A stretch of DNA of 64,000 nucleotides from Halobacillus faecis (GTDB taxonomy: Bacteria; Bacillota; Bacilli; Bacillales; Halobacillaceae), in NCBI RefSeq assembly GCF_007991335.1, contig NZ_BJYD01000002.1:1-64000 (forward strand), written 5' to 3'. The notes under the pieces are model-generated. The model was not told the origin of the DNA. It ran no database searches and worked only from the letters and a program-made list of their open reading frames with translations. Positions 26,203 through 35,171 of this stretch are shown here, piece after piece (position 1 is the first letter of the stretch; every line of letters begins with the position of its first letter). Made by a program: the position numbers and the translations under genes.

Positions 26203-27954
26203 ATGACAAACCGTAATATTGTTGTTGTCGGTGGTGGTTTAGCCGGCCTAATGGCAACAATTAAAGCAGCAGAACAAGGGGTTCACGTGGACTTGCTTTC
26301 CATTGTTCCTGTTAAGCGTTCTCACTCTGTATGTGCCCAAGGCGGAATCAACGGGGCAGTTAATACGAAAGGGGAAGGCGATTCCCCATGGGAACACTTT
26401 GACGATACAGTTTATGGAGGCGACTTCTTAGCTAACCAGCCTCCAGTAAAAGCGATGTGTGATGCAGCACCAGGAATTATTCACTTGCTTGATCGTATGG
26501 GCGTTATGTTCAACCGTACACCGGAGGGATTGCTTGATTTCCGTCGTTTTGGTGGAACACAACACCACCGTACAGCATTTGCTGGAGCAACGACTGGACA
26601 ACAACTTCTTTACGCTCTTGATGAACAAGTGCGTCGCCACGAAGTGAATGGGCTAGTAACGAAATATGAAAACTGGGAATTCCTATCCGCAATCGTCGAT
26701 GACAATGGTGTAGGCCGAGGCATTATTGGTCAGAACCTTAGTGACCACGAAATTAAGGCCTTCCCAGCAGATGCAGTTATCATGGCAACAGGCGGACCTG
26801 GAATCATTTTCGGTAAGTCGACGAACTCTGTCATCAATACAGGATCTGCAGCAGGTGCCCTTTATCAACAAGGCGTAGACTATGCTAATGGGGAATTCAT
26901 TCAAATTCACCCGACAGCCATTCCTGGGGATGACAAACTGCGCCTTATGAGTGAATCCGCTCGTGGTGAAGGTGGACGCGTATGGACATATAAAGATGGG
27001 GAGCCTTGGTACTTCTTAGAAGAGAAATATCCGGCTTATGGAAACCTCGTTCCACGTGACATTGCGACACGGGAAATCTTTGATGTTTGTGTCAATCAAA
27101 AGCTTGGAATCAATGGTGAAAACATGGTGTATCTTGACCTTTCCCATAAAGATCCAAAGGAATTGGACGTTAAGCTTGGCGGAATCATTGAAATCTATGA
27201 AAAATTCGTAGGCGATGATCCGCGTAAAGTACCGATGAAGATTTTCCCTGCAGTGCACTACTCTATGGGTGGCATGTGGGTCGATTATGACCAAATGACC
27301 AATATCCCTGGTATTTTTGCTGCCGGAGAATGTGATTATACTCAACACGGCGGGAACAGACTCGGGGCAAACTCACTTCTATCTTCCATTTTTGGTGGAA
27401 TGGTAGCTGGACCGAATGCAGTTAAATATATTGATGGACTAGAAACACTGGCGGATGATATGACATCCAAGCTGTTTGAAGAGAAAGTAAAAGAAGAACA
27501 GGATAAATTCGAGGAAATTATGAACATGGATGGCGATGAAAATGCTTACCAAATTCATAAAGAACTTGGAGAATGGATGACTGACAACGTAACAGTTGTT
27601 AGGGAAAACGAAAAACTTCTTAAAACAGATGAAAAAATCGTGGAACTGATGGATCGATACAAACGTATCAACATCAATGACACTTCTCGCTGGAGCAACC
27701 AGGGAGCGATGTTCACTCGTCAACTTTGGAACATGCTTCAATTGGCCCGTGTTATTACTCAAGGTGCTTACAATCGTAATGAAAGCCGCGGTGCACACTA
27801 TAAGCCTGAGTTCCCTGAACGTAATGACGAAGAGTGGCTGAAGACAACGGTTGCTAGCTTTGATAAGGAAAACAATAAGCCGGTATTCCGTTATGACGAA
27901 GTCGATACATCCTTAATCGAGCCTCGTAAACGTGATTACTCGAAAAGTAAATAA
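26203..27954 (+). CDS. sdhA: Succinate dehydrogenase flavoprotein subunit
   Basis: The 583-residue subunit oxidises succinate to fumarate. It has an N-terminal Rossmann motif (VVVGGGLAGLMATIKAAE), the covalent FAD histidine H41 in SHSVCAQGGINGA, substrate-binding HPTAIPG and SESARGEGGRVW, and the C-terminal flavin segment EHGGNR-like QHGGNRLGANSLL. Length and motifs are normal. It lies 62 bases after sdhC with AAGGGAGTGAG upstream and 14 bases before sdhB. It acts in the TCA cycle and respiratory complex II on the inner membrane face. Confidence 0.97.
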   Translation: MTNRNIVVVGGGLAGLMATIKAAEQGVHVDLLSIVPVKRSHSVCAQGGINGAVNTKGEGDSPWEHFDDTVYGGDFLANQPPVKAMCDAAPGIIHLLDRMGVMFNRTPEGLLDFRRFGGTQHHRTAFAGATTGQQLLYALDEQVRRHEVNGLVTKYENWEFLSAIVDDNGVGRGIIGQNLSDHEIKAFPADAVIMATGGPGIIFGKSTNSVINTGSAAGALYQQGVDYANGEFIQIHPTAIPGDDKLRLMSESARGEGGRVWTYKDGEPWYFLEEKYPAYGNLVPRDIATREIFDVCVNQKLGINGENMVYLDLSHKDPKELDVKLGGIIEIYEKFVGDDPRKVPMKIFPAVHYSMGGMWVDYDQMTNIPGIFAAGECDYTQHGGNRLGANSLLSSIFGGMVAGPNAVKYIDGLETLADDMTSKLFEEKVKEEQDKFEEIMNMDGDENAYQIHKELGEWMTDNVTVVRENEKLLKTDEKIVELMDRYKRININDTSRWSNQGAMFTRQLWNMLQLARVITQGAYNRNESRGAHYKPEFPERNDEEWLKTTVASFDKENNKPVFRYDEVDTSLIEPRKRDYSKSK

Positions 27955-27968
27955 AGGAGGTAACGATC

Positions 27969-28733
27969 ATGAGCGAAAATAAAACGATCACGATGATCAT
28001 CACTCGTCAGGACCACCCTGATGAACCATCTTATGAAGAGAAATTCGAGATTCCGTATCGTGAAAATATGAACGTCATCTCTGCGCTTATGGAAATTCGC
28101 CGTAACCCTGTCAATGCAGATGGGGAACCGACGACTCCTGTTTATTGGGATATGGGTTGCTTGGAGGAGGTATGTGGTGCGTGTTCCATGGTGATCAACG
28201 GAACACCACGTCAATCCTGTACAGCACTTGTTGACCAACTTGAACAGCCGATCCGCTTGGCTCCTATGACGACATTCCCAGTCAACCGTGACCTCGCTGT
28301 TGACCGAAGCCGGATGTTCGATTCATTGAAGAAGGTGAAAGCCTGGATTCCAATTGATGGAACCTACGATCTTGGACCAGGACCCAAGATGCCAGAAAGT
28401 AAGCGTCAGTGGGCTTATGAGCTATCCAAATGTATGACATGTGGAGTATGCTTGGAAGCCTGCCCGAACGTCAACAGTAAGTCTGACTTCATCGGACCTG
28501 CTCCGTTGTCTCAAGTTCGTCTATTCAATTCCCACCCTACAGGGGAAATGAATAAGAGCGAGCGTTTACAGACAATCATGGATGAAGAAGGACTTATGGG
28601 CTGCGGGAACGCACAAAACTGTGTTCAAGCGTGTCCAAAAGGAATTCCATTGACGACTTCCATCGCTGCACTTAACCGTGACACAGCTATTGAATCTTTC
28701 AAAAGTTTCTTCGGAAGCGATCAACGCGTATAA
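27969..28733 (+). CDS. sdhB: Succinate dehydrogenase iron-sulfur subunit
   Basis: The 254-residue protein carries electrons from the flavin to heme b and menaquinone. The N-terminal ferredoxin domain holds the 2Fe-2S cysteines in CLEEVCGACSMVINGTPRQSC-type spacing, and the C-terminal domain holds CMTCGVCLEACPN and CGNAQNCVQACPKGIP for the 4Fe-4S and 3Fe-4S clusters. AAAGGAGG precedes the ATG. A strong terminator ends the sdhCAB operon just after the stop, which isolates it from the two-component genes downstream. Confidence 0.97.
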   Translation: MSENKTITMIITRQDHPDEPSYEEKFEIPYRENMNVISALMEIRRNPVNADGEPTTPVYWDMGCLEEVCGACSMVINGTPRQSCTALVDQLEQPIRLAPMTTFPVNRDLAVDRSRMFDSLKKVKAWIPIDGTYDLGPGPKMPESKRQWAYELSKCMTCGVCLEACPNVNSKSDFIGPAPLSQVRLFNSHPTGEMNKSERLQTIMDEEGLMGCGNAQNCVQACPKGIPLTTSIAALNRDTAIESFKSFFGSDQRV

Positions 28734-28745
28734 TTTTACTACTAA

Positions 28746-28781
28746 AAGAAGTCTCCATTTCATATGGAGACTTCTTTTTTT
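28746..28781 (+). terminator. Intrinsic terminator of sdhCAB
   Basis: AAGAAGTCTCCAT (28746-28758) pairs with ATGGAGACTTCTT (28764-28776), followed by a run of T. Confidence 0.95.
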
Positions 28782-28900
28782 CTACCATGTATATCTATTT
28801 CCTTCACAACCGCTCCCTATTCTGGAAGAATCAGTTGCGGGATGTTTGAGTGAGTTTAGGGATCAGGGAAACAGTTCGCTTTCTATGAAAAGACAATGGG

Positions 28901-28928
28901 TTGTAGGCTGAAAGTTCCGTAGTATAAT
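28901..28928 (+). promoter_or_regulatory. Probable promoter of the ComP-like gene
   Basis: TTGTAG (28901-28906), 16-base spacer, TATAAT (28923-28928), 35 bases before the start codon. Confidence 0.6.
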
Positions 28929-28963
28929 AGACTTGGTTGAATAATGTACGAAGGTGGATTTAT

Positions 28964-31288
28964 ATGTTTAATTTCAAATGGTCTCAGTGGCTGGTCCTGT
29001 CCTTTTTTATCCTATCCGCTTGTTACATGATTGTTTTATCCGTCACACAGCCATACCTTGGGATCGACGTGAACGATAGACAAGGAGAGCGCGTGGTGAC
29101 CTCTGTACATAGTGGAAGTTGGGGAGACCGTCATGGAGTTCCTCTCGGGGGAAAAGTCATTTCAATTAATGGTGCATCCCCAGAAGAACATCGTTCTGTT
29201 TCAATGTTTGATGAACTAGAGGGAGCGAACTCCTTTTCGATCCAACATAATGGAGAAGAAATACTCTACAATGATATTGAAAATTCAAGTCCCATTCATT
29301 GGTTATTGTATATTGTCCTTCCTGCTCTTTTCTTTTTAGTCATTCTGGGAATATCCTATTTGGTCTATAAACGGGTGCCGAAAAGGTATTCAGCGGGACA
29401 GTTAATTTTGTTCTTTCTTGCTATTGCAACTGGATATTTAAGTAACGGCGGGGCTGTAAGAGATGATTTGTACGGGTTGTTTTTGAACACGGGGTTGTTC
29501 TTGTTTTCGCCTGTCATTTTAATTCATTTCTTATATAATTATTTTCAGGAGTTGGACATTTATTGGTTTTCTAAGAAAATGGTGTACTTGTTATACCTTA
29601 CTGTAGGACTTGTATCTTTATTAGAAGGCTACTTCCTTCTCACTGAATCTTATCCAGCATTTTTTGAGCCTGTTCCTGGCCAGTTGCTTTTAGTTTTGTA
29701 TATTATTTCTTTTTATATCATTTACCGAGGGTTGTATATTCACAAAGGTGTAGCGGTAGGACCTATTTTCAAATATATGGCTGTAGGAATGACGATCGCG
29801 TTCTTTCCTTACATTTTCCTTTATTTAATTCCTGCCCTTGCTTTCGGGGTGAAGGTGATTTCTCTTGAAGTTGGAGCTATGTTCCTCATCGCTTTACCGA
29901 TCACCTTCCTGTATTTGGTGACGAGAGAAAGATTGATTGATATTGATTTTGTCATGACACGTGTCCGGTATTATATGATCCTTTCCGTCCTTCCTAGTAT
30001 AGCGCTCATGTTTACAATTGGCTGGCTGGTTGAAGAAGATCTATACGTTGTCAGTTACATTCAGATGTTCCTATTGTTTCAATCTTCTTTAGTCATATTT
30101 CTATCAGCGAAAGAAGTGCTGGATTTCAAACTTCAGCGGTATTTATTTTCCGCTCGCTATGGTTATCAGGAAAGCATGCACCGAATGGCTCAGGACATGA
30201 AGGACCAATCCAACGCGGTGGACTTAATGAAAGTCATGCGTGATGAAGTGAAAAATGTACTGAATGTTCGAGATATTTACATTTATTCCAAGCATAATAA
30301 ACGAAATATGTACTGTGTCTATGACCAGATTCCAGGGGACATCATCGACCATTTTGATGAGCATTTGAATAATCACCATTATGATATTGGTTCGGTGATT
30401 GAAACGGAGAAGGGATTTGGAGTCATTGTTGGCTATTCATTAGAAAAGCTGACTATGATGTGGTGTAAAGGCAAAAAAGATTACACAAACTTGAACCGCG
30501 ATGAGAAGACGTATTTGCAAACGATCTCTCATAATGCAAATATTGCCATTCAAAACATGAACACAATTGAAGATCTTTTAAAAGAACTTCGCAAATTGAG
30601 AAGTGACCAGACTCAGAAGTATCCAACCTGGCTTTCCAGGTTACTGTTCACGATCGCTGAAAATCAAAGAAAACAGCTATCCATTGATTTGCATGACACG
30701 GTGCTTCAAGAGCAACTGTACCTTTACAGAAAGATGGATGATTTGATCAGGCAAAGAAATGATCTAACTCCAAGTTTACATGCAGAATTGATGGTTTATA
30801 AAGAGTCTCTCCTCGATAGTATTCACTTGATACGCGAGACATGTAACGAGCTGCGTCCGGCATTCATTGAGGAGATGGGACTTGTTCAATCATTAAAAAA
30901 TTTGATTCATCAATATCAGCTCCGCTCAAACTTTACCGTCTATTTTACGGATGAACGTTTTGATGCAGAACTCGATCAGGAGCGGCTTTTAGCTATTTTC
31001 CGAGTTGTTCAAGAGCTTTTGACAAATGCCATGAAACACTCGGATGCAAAGATTGTTAAACTCTCATTATCCAGCCAGGGAAATCAAGTGATGCTTTTGT
31101 ATTCCGATAACGGAAAAGGCATGGACTATTCGGTTCAACGTGATTTATTCTCACACATTGGGTTATCAGGTATTGAACAACGGGTCAATGGTCTGAATGG
31201 ACACCTGGAAATAGAGACAGCACCAGGCGAAGGGTTTAAGACGATGATTACGTTCCCAATCGAAATAAAAAGGGAGGTCCAAGTATGA
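28964..31288 (+). CDS. ComP-like membrane sensor histidine kinase
   Basis: The 774-residue kinase has one N-terminal transmembrane helix, an extracytoplasmic PDZ-like segment (about 30-105, with SVHSGSWGDRHGV and GGKVISINGASPEE), eight or nine further helices (to about residue 395), a GAF-like linker and a HisKA_3/HATPase_c core. The phosphoacceptor is H577 in DLHDTVLQ, and the ATP lid includes DNGKGMDY and GIEQRVNGLNGHLEI. RETCNELRPAFIEEMGLVQ and the overall layout match B. subtilis ComP, the ComX quorum receptor. Start ATG 28964 follows AAGGTGG. No comQ or comX is seen upstream, so the signal is unknown. Confidence 0.88.
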   Translation: MFNFKWSQWLVLSFFILSACYMIVLSVTQPYLGIDVNDRQGERVVTSVHSGSWGDRHGVPLGGKVISINGASPEEHRSVSMFDELEGANSFSIQHNGEEILYNDIENSSPIHWLLYIVLPALFFLVILGISYLVYKRVPKRYSAGQLILFFLAIATGYLSNGGAVRDDLYGLFLNTGLFLFSPVILIHFLYNYFQELDIYWFSKKMVYLLYLTVGLVSLLEGYFLLTESYPAFFEPVPGQLLLVLYIISFYIIYRGLYIHKGVAVGPIFKYMAVGMTIAFFPYIFLYLIPALAFGVKVISLEVGAMFLIALPITFLYLVTRERLIDIDFVMTRVRYYMILSVLPSIALMFTIGWLVEEDLYVVSYIQMFLLFQSSLVIFLSAKEVLDFKLQRYLFSARYGYQESMHRMAQDMKDQSNAVDLMKVMRDEVKNVLNVRDIYIYSKHNKRNMYCVYDQIPGDIIDHFDEHLNNHHYDIGSVIETEKGFGVIVGYSLEKLTMMWCKGKKDYTNLNRDEKTYLQTISHNANIAIQNMNTIEDLLKELRKLRSDQTQKYPTWLSRLLFTIAENQRKQLSIDLHDTVLQEQLYLYRKMDDLIRQRNDLTPSLHAELMVYKESLLDSIHLIRETCNELRPAFIEEMGLVQSLKNLIHQYQLRSNFTVYFTDERFDAELDQERLLAIFRVVQELLTNAMKHSDAKIVKLSLSSQGNQVMLLYSDNGKGMDYSVQRDLFSHIGLSGIEQRVNGLNGHLEIETAPGEGFKTMITFPIEIKREVQV

Positions 31289-31935
31289 TGAATGTGTTAA
31301 TCGTCGATGATCATCCTGCTGTAGGGGCAGGTACGAAGTCGATGCTCGAGCAAGAAGGGGACATGAAAGTAGATGTGACCCATGAAAATCAAAAGGTAGA
31401 ACCCCTTCTAAAAGAAAAAGACTATGATATGGTTTTATTGGATTTATACATGCCGGGAATAAACGGAATTGAGCTGGCGAAGAAAATTCGTAAGTCCTAC
31501 CCTGATCTTAAGCTCCTTATTTATACAGGGTTTGATTTGAACACCCATTTTAATATGTTAGTAGAAGCAGATATTAATGGTTTTGTCAGTAAGACGGCAA
31601 CTAGTGAGCAACTGGTAACCGCGATTCGTTGTGCATGCAGAGATGAGGTAGTTATTCCTATCCACTTGTTTAAACAGTTACGAAGATCAGAAGCGAGTGT
31701 AAGTACTCCTTCAAACGCAGAAGAAGGCAATGGGTTTTCATTAAATGAAAAAGAACAGTCTATTTTACAGGAAGTAGCCTCTGGTTATACCAACAGAGAA
31801 ATCGCACAAACCCTTCACATGTCGCAGCGAAGTGTTGAATACACCTTAACTGGAATTTTTAATAAACTGAATGTAAGATCGCGTACAGAGGCGCTCTTTA
31901 AAGCACAAGAACTCGGGCTTGTGTCTAAATCGTGA
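31285..31935 (+). CDS. ComA-like response regulator (NarL/LuxR family)
   Basis: The 216-residue regulator has a receiver domain (1-120) with acidic pocket D9/D10 in IVDDHPAV, phosphoacceptor D53 in VLLDLYMPG and switch K104 in VSKTATSEQ, and a LuxR-type DNA-binding domain (about 145-210, SGYTNREIAQTLHMSQRSVE and FNKLNVRSRTEAL). DDHPAV...GTKSML and the RSVEYTLT-FNKLNV segment are ComA-like. Its ATG overlaps the kinase stop in ATGA, which implies translational coupling. Target genes cannot be read from this window. Confidence 0.88.
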   Translation: MMNVLIVDDHPAVGAGTKSMLEQEGDMKVDVTHENQKVEPLLKEKDYDMVLLDLYMPGINGIELAKKIRKSYPDLKLLIYTGFDLNTHFNMLVEADINGFVSKTATSEQLVTAIRCACRDEVVIPIHLFKQLRRSEASVSTPSNAEEGNGFSLNEKEQSILQEVASGYTNREIAQTLHMSQRSVEYTLTGIFNKLNVRSRTEALFKAQELGLVSKS

Positions 31936-32029
31936 AAGCGTAGCACAGGGCGACCCTCCTGTTCATACGATACAGAGACTAAATAATTCCCCTCATATAA
32001 GCTCAGGGACAACAAGGAGGGGTACGCTT

Positions 32030-32254
32030 GTGAAGGAGGACGGCTATCGGCCAACACAAATTCTTACCAAGCGGGAGCGAGAAGTTTTCGAGCTTCTAGT
32101 ACAGGATAAGACGACACGTGAGATCGCAAAAGAGCTCTTCATTTCAGAGAAAACTGTGCGGAATCACATCTCGAACGCAATGCAAAAGCTAGGGGTGAAA
32201 GGGCGCTCCCAGGCAGTGGTAGAACTTCTGCGTATGGGAGAACTGGAATTGTGA
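32030..32254 (+). CDS. gerE: Spore coat transcription factor GerE
   Basis: The 74-residue protein is a bare LuxR-type helix-turn-helix: LTKREREVFELLVQDKTTRE, LFISEKTVRNHISNAMQKLG and the ending RSQAVVELLRMGELEL, nearly identical to B. subtilis GerE. It regulates late mother-cell coat genes together with sigma-K. I start it at GTG 32030, seven bases after AAGGAGGGG, which gives the exact family length. In-frame codons to 31919 are not part of GerE. Since ComA-like and GerE both end in LuxR-type domains, the adjacency is notable but the two are not otherwise alike. Confidence 0.95.
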   Translation: MKEDGYRPTQILTKREREVFELLVQDKTTREIAKELFISEKTVRNHISNAMQKLGVKGRSQAVVELLRMGELEL

Positions 32255-32296
32255 TCTCCATAGAACAGCAAACCATTGCTTTTGAGATGGAGAGGG

Positions 32297-32346
32297 TCCT
32301 TTCAGGTAGGGTCGCGTAAAACGCAGCCATACCTGAAAGGGTTTTT
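32297..32346 (+). terminator. Strong intrinsic terminator after gerE
   Basis: CCTTTCAGGTA (32298-32308) pairs with TACCTGAAAGG (32330-32340). An inner stem around the ACGC/GCGT core adds length, then GTTTTT. Confidence 0.9.
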
Positions 32347-32432
32347 CTTATAAAGAGAAGTTAGACCTTGAATTTTTCTGCTCAAACCATGAGAATGGAA
32401 TTTATAAAGTATTTTCGTTAGGAGTGCTGAAT

Positions 32433-32894
32433 GTGACAAAATCACAACAGACGTCCATGATGGCTGATGTAGAAAAAGAATTGAGATACATAGCCGGAAT
32501 TATTAAACAAAGAGGACGAGTTATCTTAAACCATTATCCAATTACAGCTCCACAATTCGTTGCTCTCCAGTGGCTTTTAGAAAAGGGAGACATGACGATA
32601 GGAGAGCTCTCCAATTATATTCACCTTGCTTGCAGCACGACAACAGACCTTGTGGACCGTATGGAAAAGAACGAGCTTGTAGAGAGAATTCGTGATCCTA
32701 AAGACCGCCGTGTTGTCCGTATTCATGTATTGGAAAAAGGAGAGAAAATCATCCATGAGGTGATTGAGAAACGTCAGAATTACCTCGAAGAAGTCTTGAA
32801 AGGCGTGCCGGAAGAAGACGTAGAAACACTCAACCGTTTACTCCACGTTCTCCATGAAAACATGAAAGAGACAGACAAGGAAACAGACAACTAA
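32433..32894 (+). CDS. MarR family transcriptional regulator (YsmB-like)
   Basis: The 153-residue protein has a winged helix with PQFVALQWLLEKGDMTIGEL and the recognition helix region CSTTTDLVDRMEKNELVER, followed by the wing DPKDRRVVRIHVLEKGE, as in MarR repressors. GTG 32433 has GGAG eight bases upstream; GTG 32424 overlaps that site. It lies 22 bases before racE and may be co-transcribed, matching ysmB-racE in B. subtilis. Its ligand and target are unknown. Confidence 0.88.
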   Translation: MTKSQQTSMMADVEKELRYIAGIIKQRGRVILNHYPITAPQFVALQWLLEKGDMTIGELSNYIHLACSTTTDLVDRMEKNELVERIRDPKDRRVVRIHVLEKGEKIIHEVIEKRQNYLEEVLKGVPEEDVETLNRLLHVLHENMKETDKETDN

Positions 32895-32915
32895 GATATA
32901 AAAGAGGGATGCGAA

Positions 32916-33737
32916 TTGAAACAACCAATAGGAGTAATAGACTCAGGCGTGGGCGGTTTAACGGTGGCAAGAGAATTGATGCGCCAATTACCCAAAGAAA
33001 CTTTTCTTTATCTAGGTGACACAAAAAGATGTCCATATGGTCCTCGCTCTGAGGAGGAAGTGCGGGCATTCACTTGGCAAATGGTCAATTTCTTATTAGA
33101 GAAAAATATAAAGATGTTGGTAATTGCCTGTAATACAGCCACGGCCTATACGCTTACAGAACTTCAGGAAACGCTGGATATCCCTGTGATTGGTGTCATT
33201 GAACCGGGAGCCCGTGCAGCTATTAAATTCAGTCGTAATAAACGAATTGGTGTAATCGGTACGGAAGGAACAATCGAAAGTAAAGCGTATCCAAATGCAC
33301 TTTTTGCCATTGACCAAAACATACGAGTCAATGGCCTTGCATGCCCTCCTTTTGTACCAATGGTGGAAGACGGAATTCTCGCGGGTCCGAAAGCAGAAGG
33401 AATCGTTTCCAATACGCTCCAACCTCTGAAAGAGATGAATCATATCGACACCCTTATTTTAGGTTGTACCCATTATCCTTTGATTAAGGACCTCGTGCAA
33501 AAAGAGATGGGAAATCATATACAAGTGATTAGTTCAGGAGAAGAGACAGCAAGGGAGGCCAGCCTGATCCTTGCATACCATAAACTTTTAGAGAAAGGGA
33601 ACGAGTCTCCTATTCATGAATTTTATTCGACGGGGGATATCGAAAAGTTCCGTTTAGTTGCAAATAGTTGGTTTGAAGAACCCGTTCAAATTCTTAAATC
33701 CGTTCAAATTGAACATGTTCCAAGCTCTGCTTACTAA
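32916..33737 (+). CDS. racE: Glutamate racemase
   Basis: The 273-residue enzyme makes D-glutamate for peptidoglycan. Both catalytic cysteines are present in conserved settings: VIACNTATAYT and LGCTHYPLI. GVIDSGVGGLTVARELMRQL is the usual N-terminus. Translation starts at TTG 32916 after AAGAGGGA. The transcription terminator starts within the last codons, so coding and termination overlap. The gene follows a MarR regulator and precedes gerM, as in B. subtilis. Confidence 0.96.
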   Translation: MKQPIGVIDSGVGGLTVARELMRQLPKETFLYLGDTKRCPYGPRSEEEVRAFTWQMVNFLLEKNIKMLVIACNTATAYTLTELQETLDIPVIGVIEPGARAAIKFSRNKRIGVIGTEGTIESKAYPNALFAIDQNIRVNGLACPPFVPMVEDGILAGPKAEGIVSNTLQPLKEMNHIDTLILGCTHYPLIKDLVQKEMGNHIQVISSGEETAREASLILAYHKLLEKGNESPIHEFYSTGDIEKFRLVANSWFEEPVQILKSVQIEHVPSSAY

Positions 33738-33751
33738 GCAGAGCTTTTTTT
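33722..33751 (+). terminator. Terminator overlapping the racE stop
   Basis: AAGCTCTGCTT (33722-33732) pairs with AAGCAGAGCTT (33736-33746), then a T-run. The stop TAA is in the loop region. Confidence 0.92.
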
Positions 33752-33927
33752 GTTGAAAGTCATGTGAAGTGGTGATCACGAAGCCAGGCACGTATATGAA
33801 GTGTAAGTCAGGAAGCCGGTGTACACTTTTTCAATAAACATCGCATTCTCTTACATGAAATTCTCTGGTCTAATCCTTCGAGGGGCTCGTATATATGGTA
33901 GTACAATCTATCTCAGGAGGGAAAACT

Positions 33928-35031
33928 ATGAAGAATTACGGCTACAAACCCTTTATACTCGCGGTTTTATTGCTGTTGAGTACAGGGTTACTTTCAGGCT
34001 GCCTTTTTGAAGGAGAGCAATCATTAGAGAAAATGGATACACCTGAAGAGGCGGTTACAACAACGCCAGATCCGAGTAGTGATGAACCTCAACCTGAAGG
34101 AGAAGGTGAAAATACAGAAGGGGAAGATGGAGAAGGAGCAGAAGGTGATGCTTCTTCAGCCACAGTCGCTCGTGAGGTTTATTTAATGGACGCGAACGGC
34201 ATGGTTGCACCACAAACCCTAGAACTGCCGGCCTCAGAAGAGGTTGCTACACAGGCACTTGAGTATATGGTGAAAGATGGACCTGTAACGAATTTACTGC
34301 CGAATGGTTTTGAAGCGGTTCTTCCTGCTGGAACAGAGATTCTTGGAGTGAATGCCAAAGAGGATGGCACGCTTGTGGTGGATGTATCGGAAGAATTTAA
34401 AAACTATGCGGCTGAAGATGAAGAGAAGATTTTACAAGCTATGACCTATACACTGACTCAGTTCGAAAATGTGAAACGAATCAAACTTTGGATCAACGGT
34501 CACGAACAACAAGTGATGCCTGTCGACGGGACCCCAATTTCAAAAGGGGTCTCCCGGGCTGATGGGATCAACCATAGTGTAGGGAACAACACTGATATTA
34601 TAAACAGTGAAGCGGTCACGGTTTACTTCCCTGCTCAAAATGGAGAACAGGTTTATCAAGTCCCTGTGACTACCCGAGTAGCAAAGGGAAGTGACGAATA
34701 TACCGCAATGGTTCAGGCGTTACTCGAAGGCCCTGAACTTGGGAGTGCACTGATGAACCCATTCAATGAAGGAGCACAATTGGTCAACTCCAAGCTTGAA
34801 AACGGGGTTCTGACCGTGTCCTTCAATGAGAACATACTGACGAGTGTGGACGAGCAACCCTCTTTATCTGATGCGGCATTAGCAAGCCTTGTCATGAGTC
34901 TTACTGATCAAGCAGACGTTGAATCCGTCGAGGTTCATGTCGATGGAACAGAACAAGTGTTCAATGAGGCTGGAGAGCCTTTGGCTGAGCCTGTTTCAAG
35001 ACAGGATATTAATGGCGCAGAAGCCATGTAG
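33928..35031 (+). CDS. gerM: Spore germination lipoprotein GerM
   Basis: The 367-residue protein has a lipoprotein signal (hydrophobic residues about 9-26, lipobox LSGC), an acidic low-complexity linker rich in E, G and D (about 45-85), then two GerM domains (about 120-215 and 235-345), each with a LPNGFEAVLPAGTEIL or NPFNEGAQL type core. GerM is needed for normal sporulation and germination and has been linked to engulfment complexes at the forespore. ATG 33928 has CAGGAGG upstream. No clear sporulation-sigma promoter was found in 33752-33927. Confidence 0.93.
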   Translation: MKNYGYKPFILAVLLLLSTGLLSGCLFEGEQSLEKMDTPEEAVTTTPDPSSDEPQPEGEGENTEGEDGEGAEGDASSATVAREVYLMDANGMVAPQTLELPASEEVATQALEYMVKDGPVTNLLPNGFEAVLPAGTEILGVNAKEDGTLVVDVSEEFKNYAAEDEEKILQAMTYTLTQFENVKRIKLWINGHEQQVMPVDGTPISKGVSRADGINHSVGNNTDIINSEAVTVYFPAQNGEQVYQVPVTTRVAKGSDEYTAMVQALLEGPELGSALMNPFNEGAQLVNSKLENGVLTVSFNENILTSVDEQPSLSDAALASLVMSLTDQADVESVEVHVDGTEQVFNEAGEPLAEPVSRQDINGAEAM

Positions 35032-35048
35032 TCAATAAATACAATCAT

Positions 35049-35086
35049 AAAGCGCTTCAAAAGTGAAAAGCTTTTGAAGCGCTTTT
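35049..35086 (+). terminator. Intrinsic terminator after gerM
   Basis: A perfect 15-bp stem, AAAGCGCTTCAAAAG (35049-35063) with CTTTTGAAGCGCTTT (35071-35085), ends in a short T-run. Confidence 0.93.
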
Positions 35087-35171
35087 CCATTTGAGCTTTA
35101 ACTACCTCACGCATGTAATTTGTGTTAAGATGGGCAAGGATAATGGTGTAGGTAAAAGGAGGTCGTTACTG

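Noticed and set aside
28835-28840. TTGCGG as a ComA-box half site before the ComP-like gene
   Set aside because: The opposite half CCGCAA at the proper spacing is absent; a single 6-mer is expected by chance.
28787-28849. A 20-codon ORF containing one tryptophan just upstream of the ComP-like gene, considered as a ComX-type pheromone precursor
   Set aside because: It begins directly after the sdhB terminator T-run, has no ribosome site, lies upstream of the predicted promoter, and is not accompanied by comQ.
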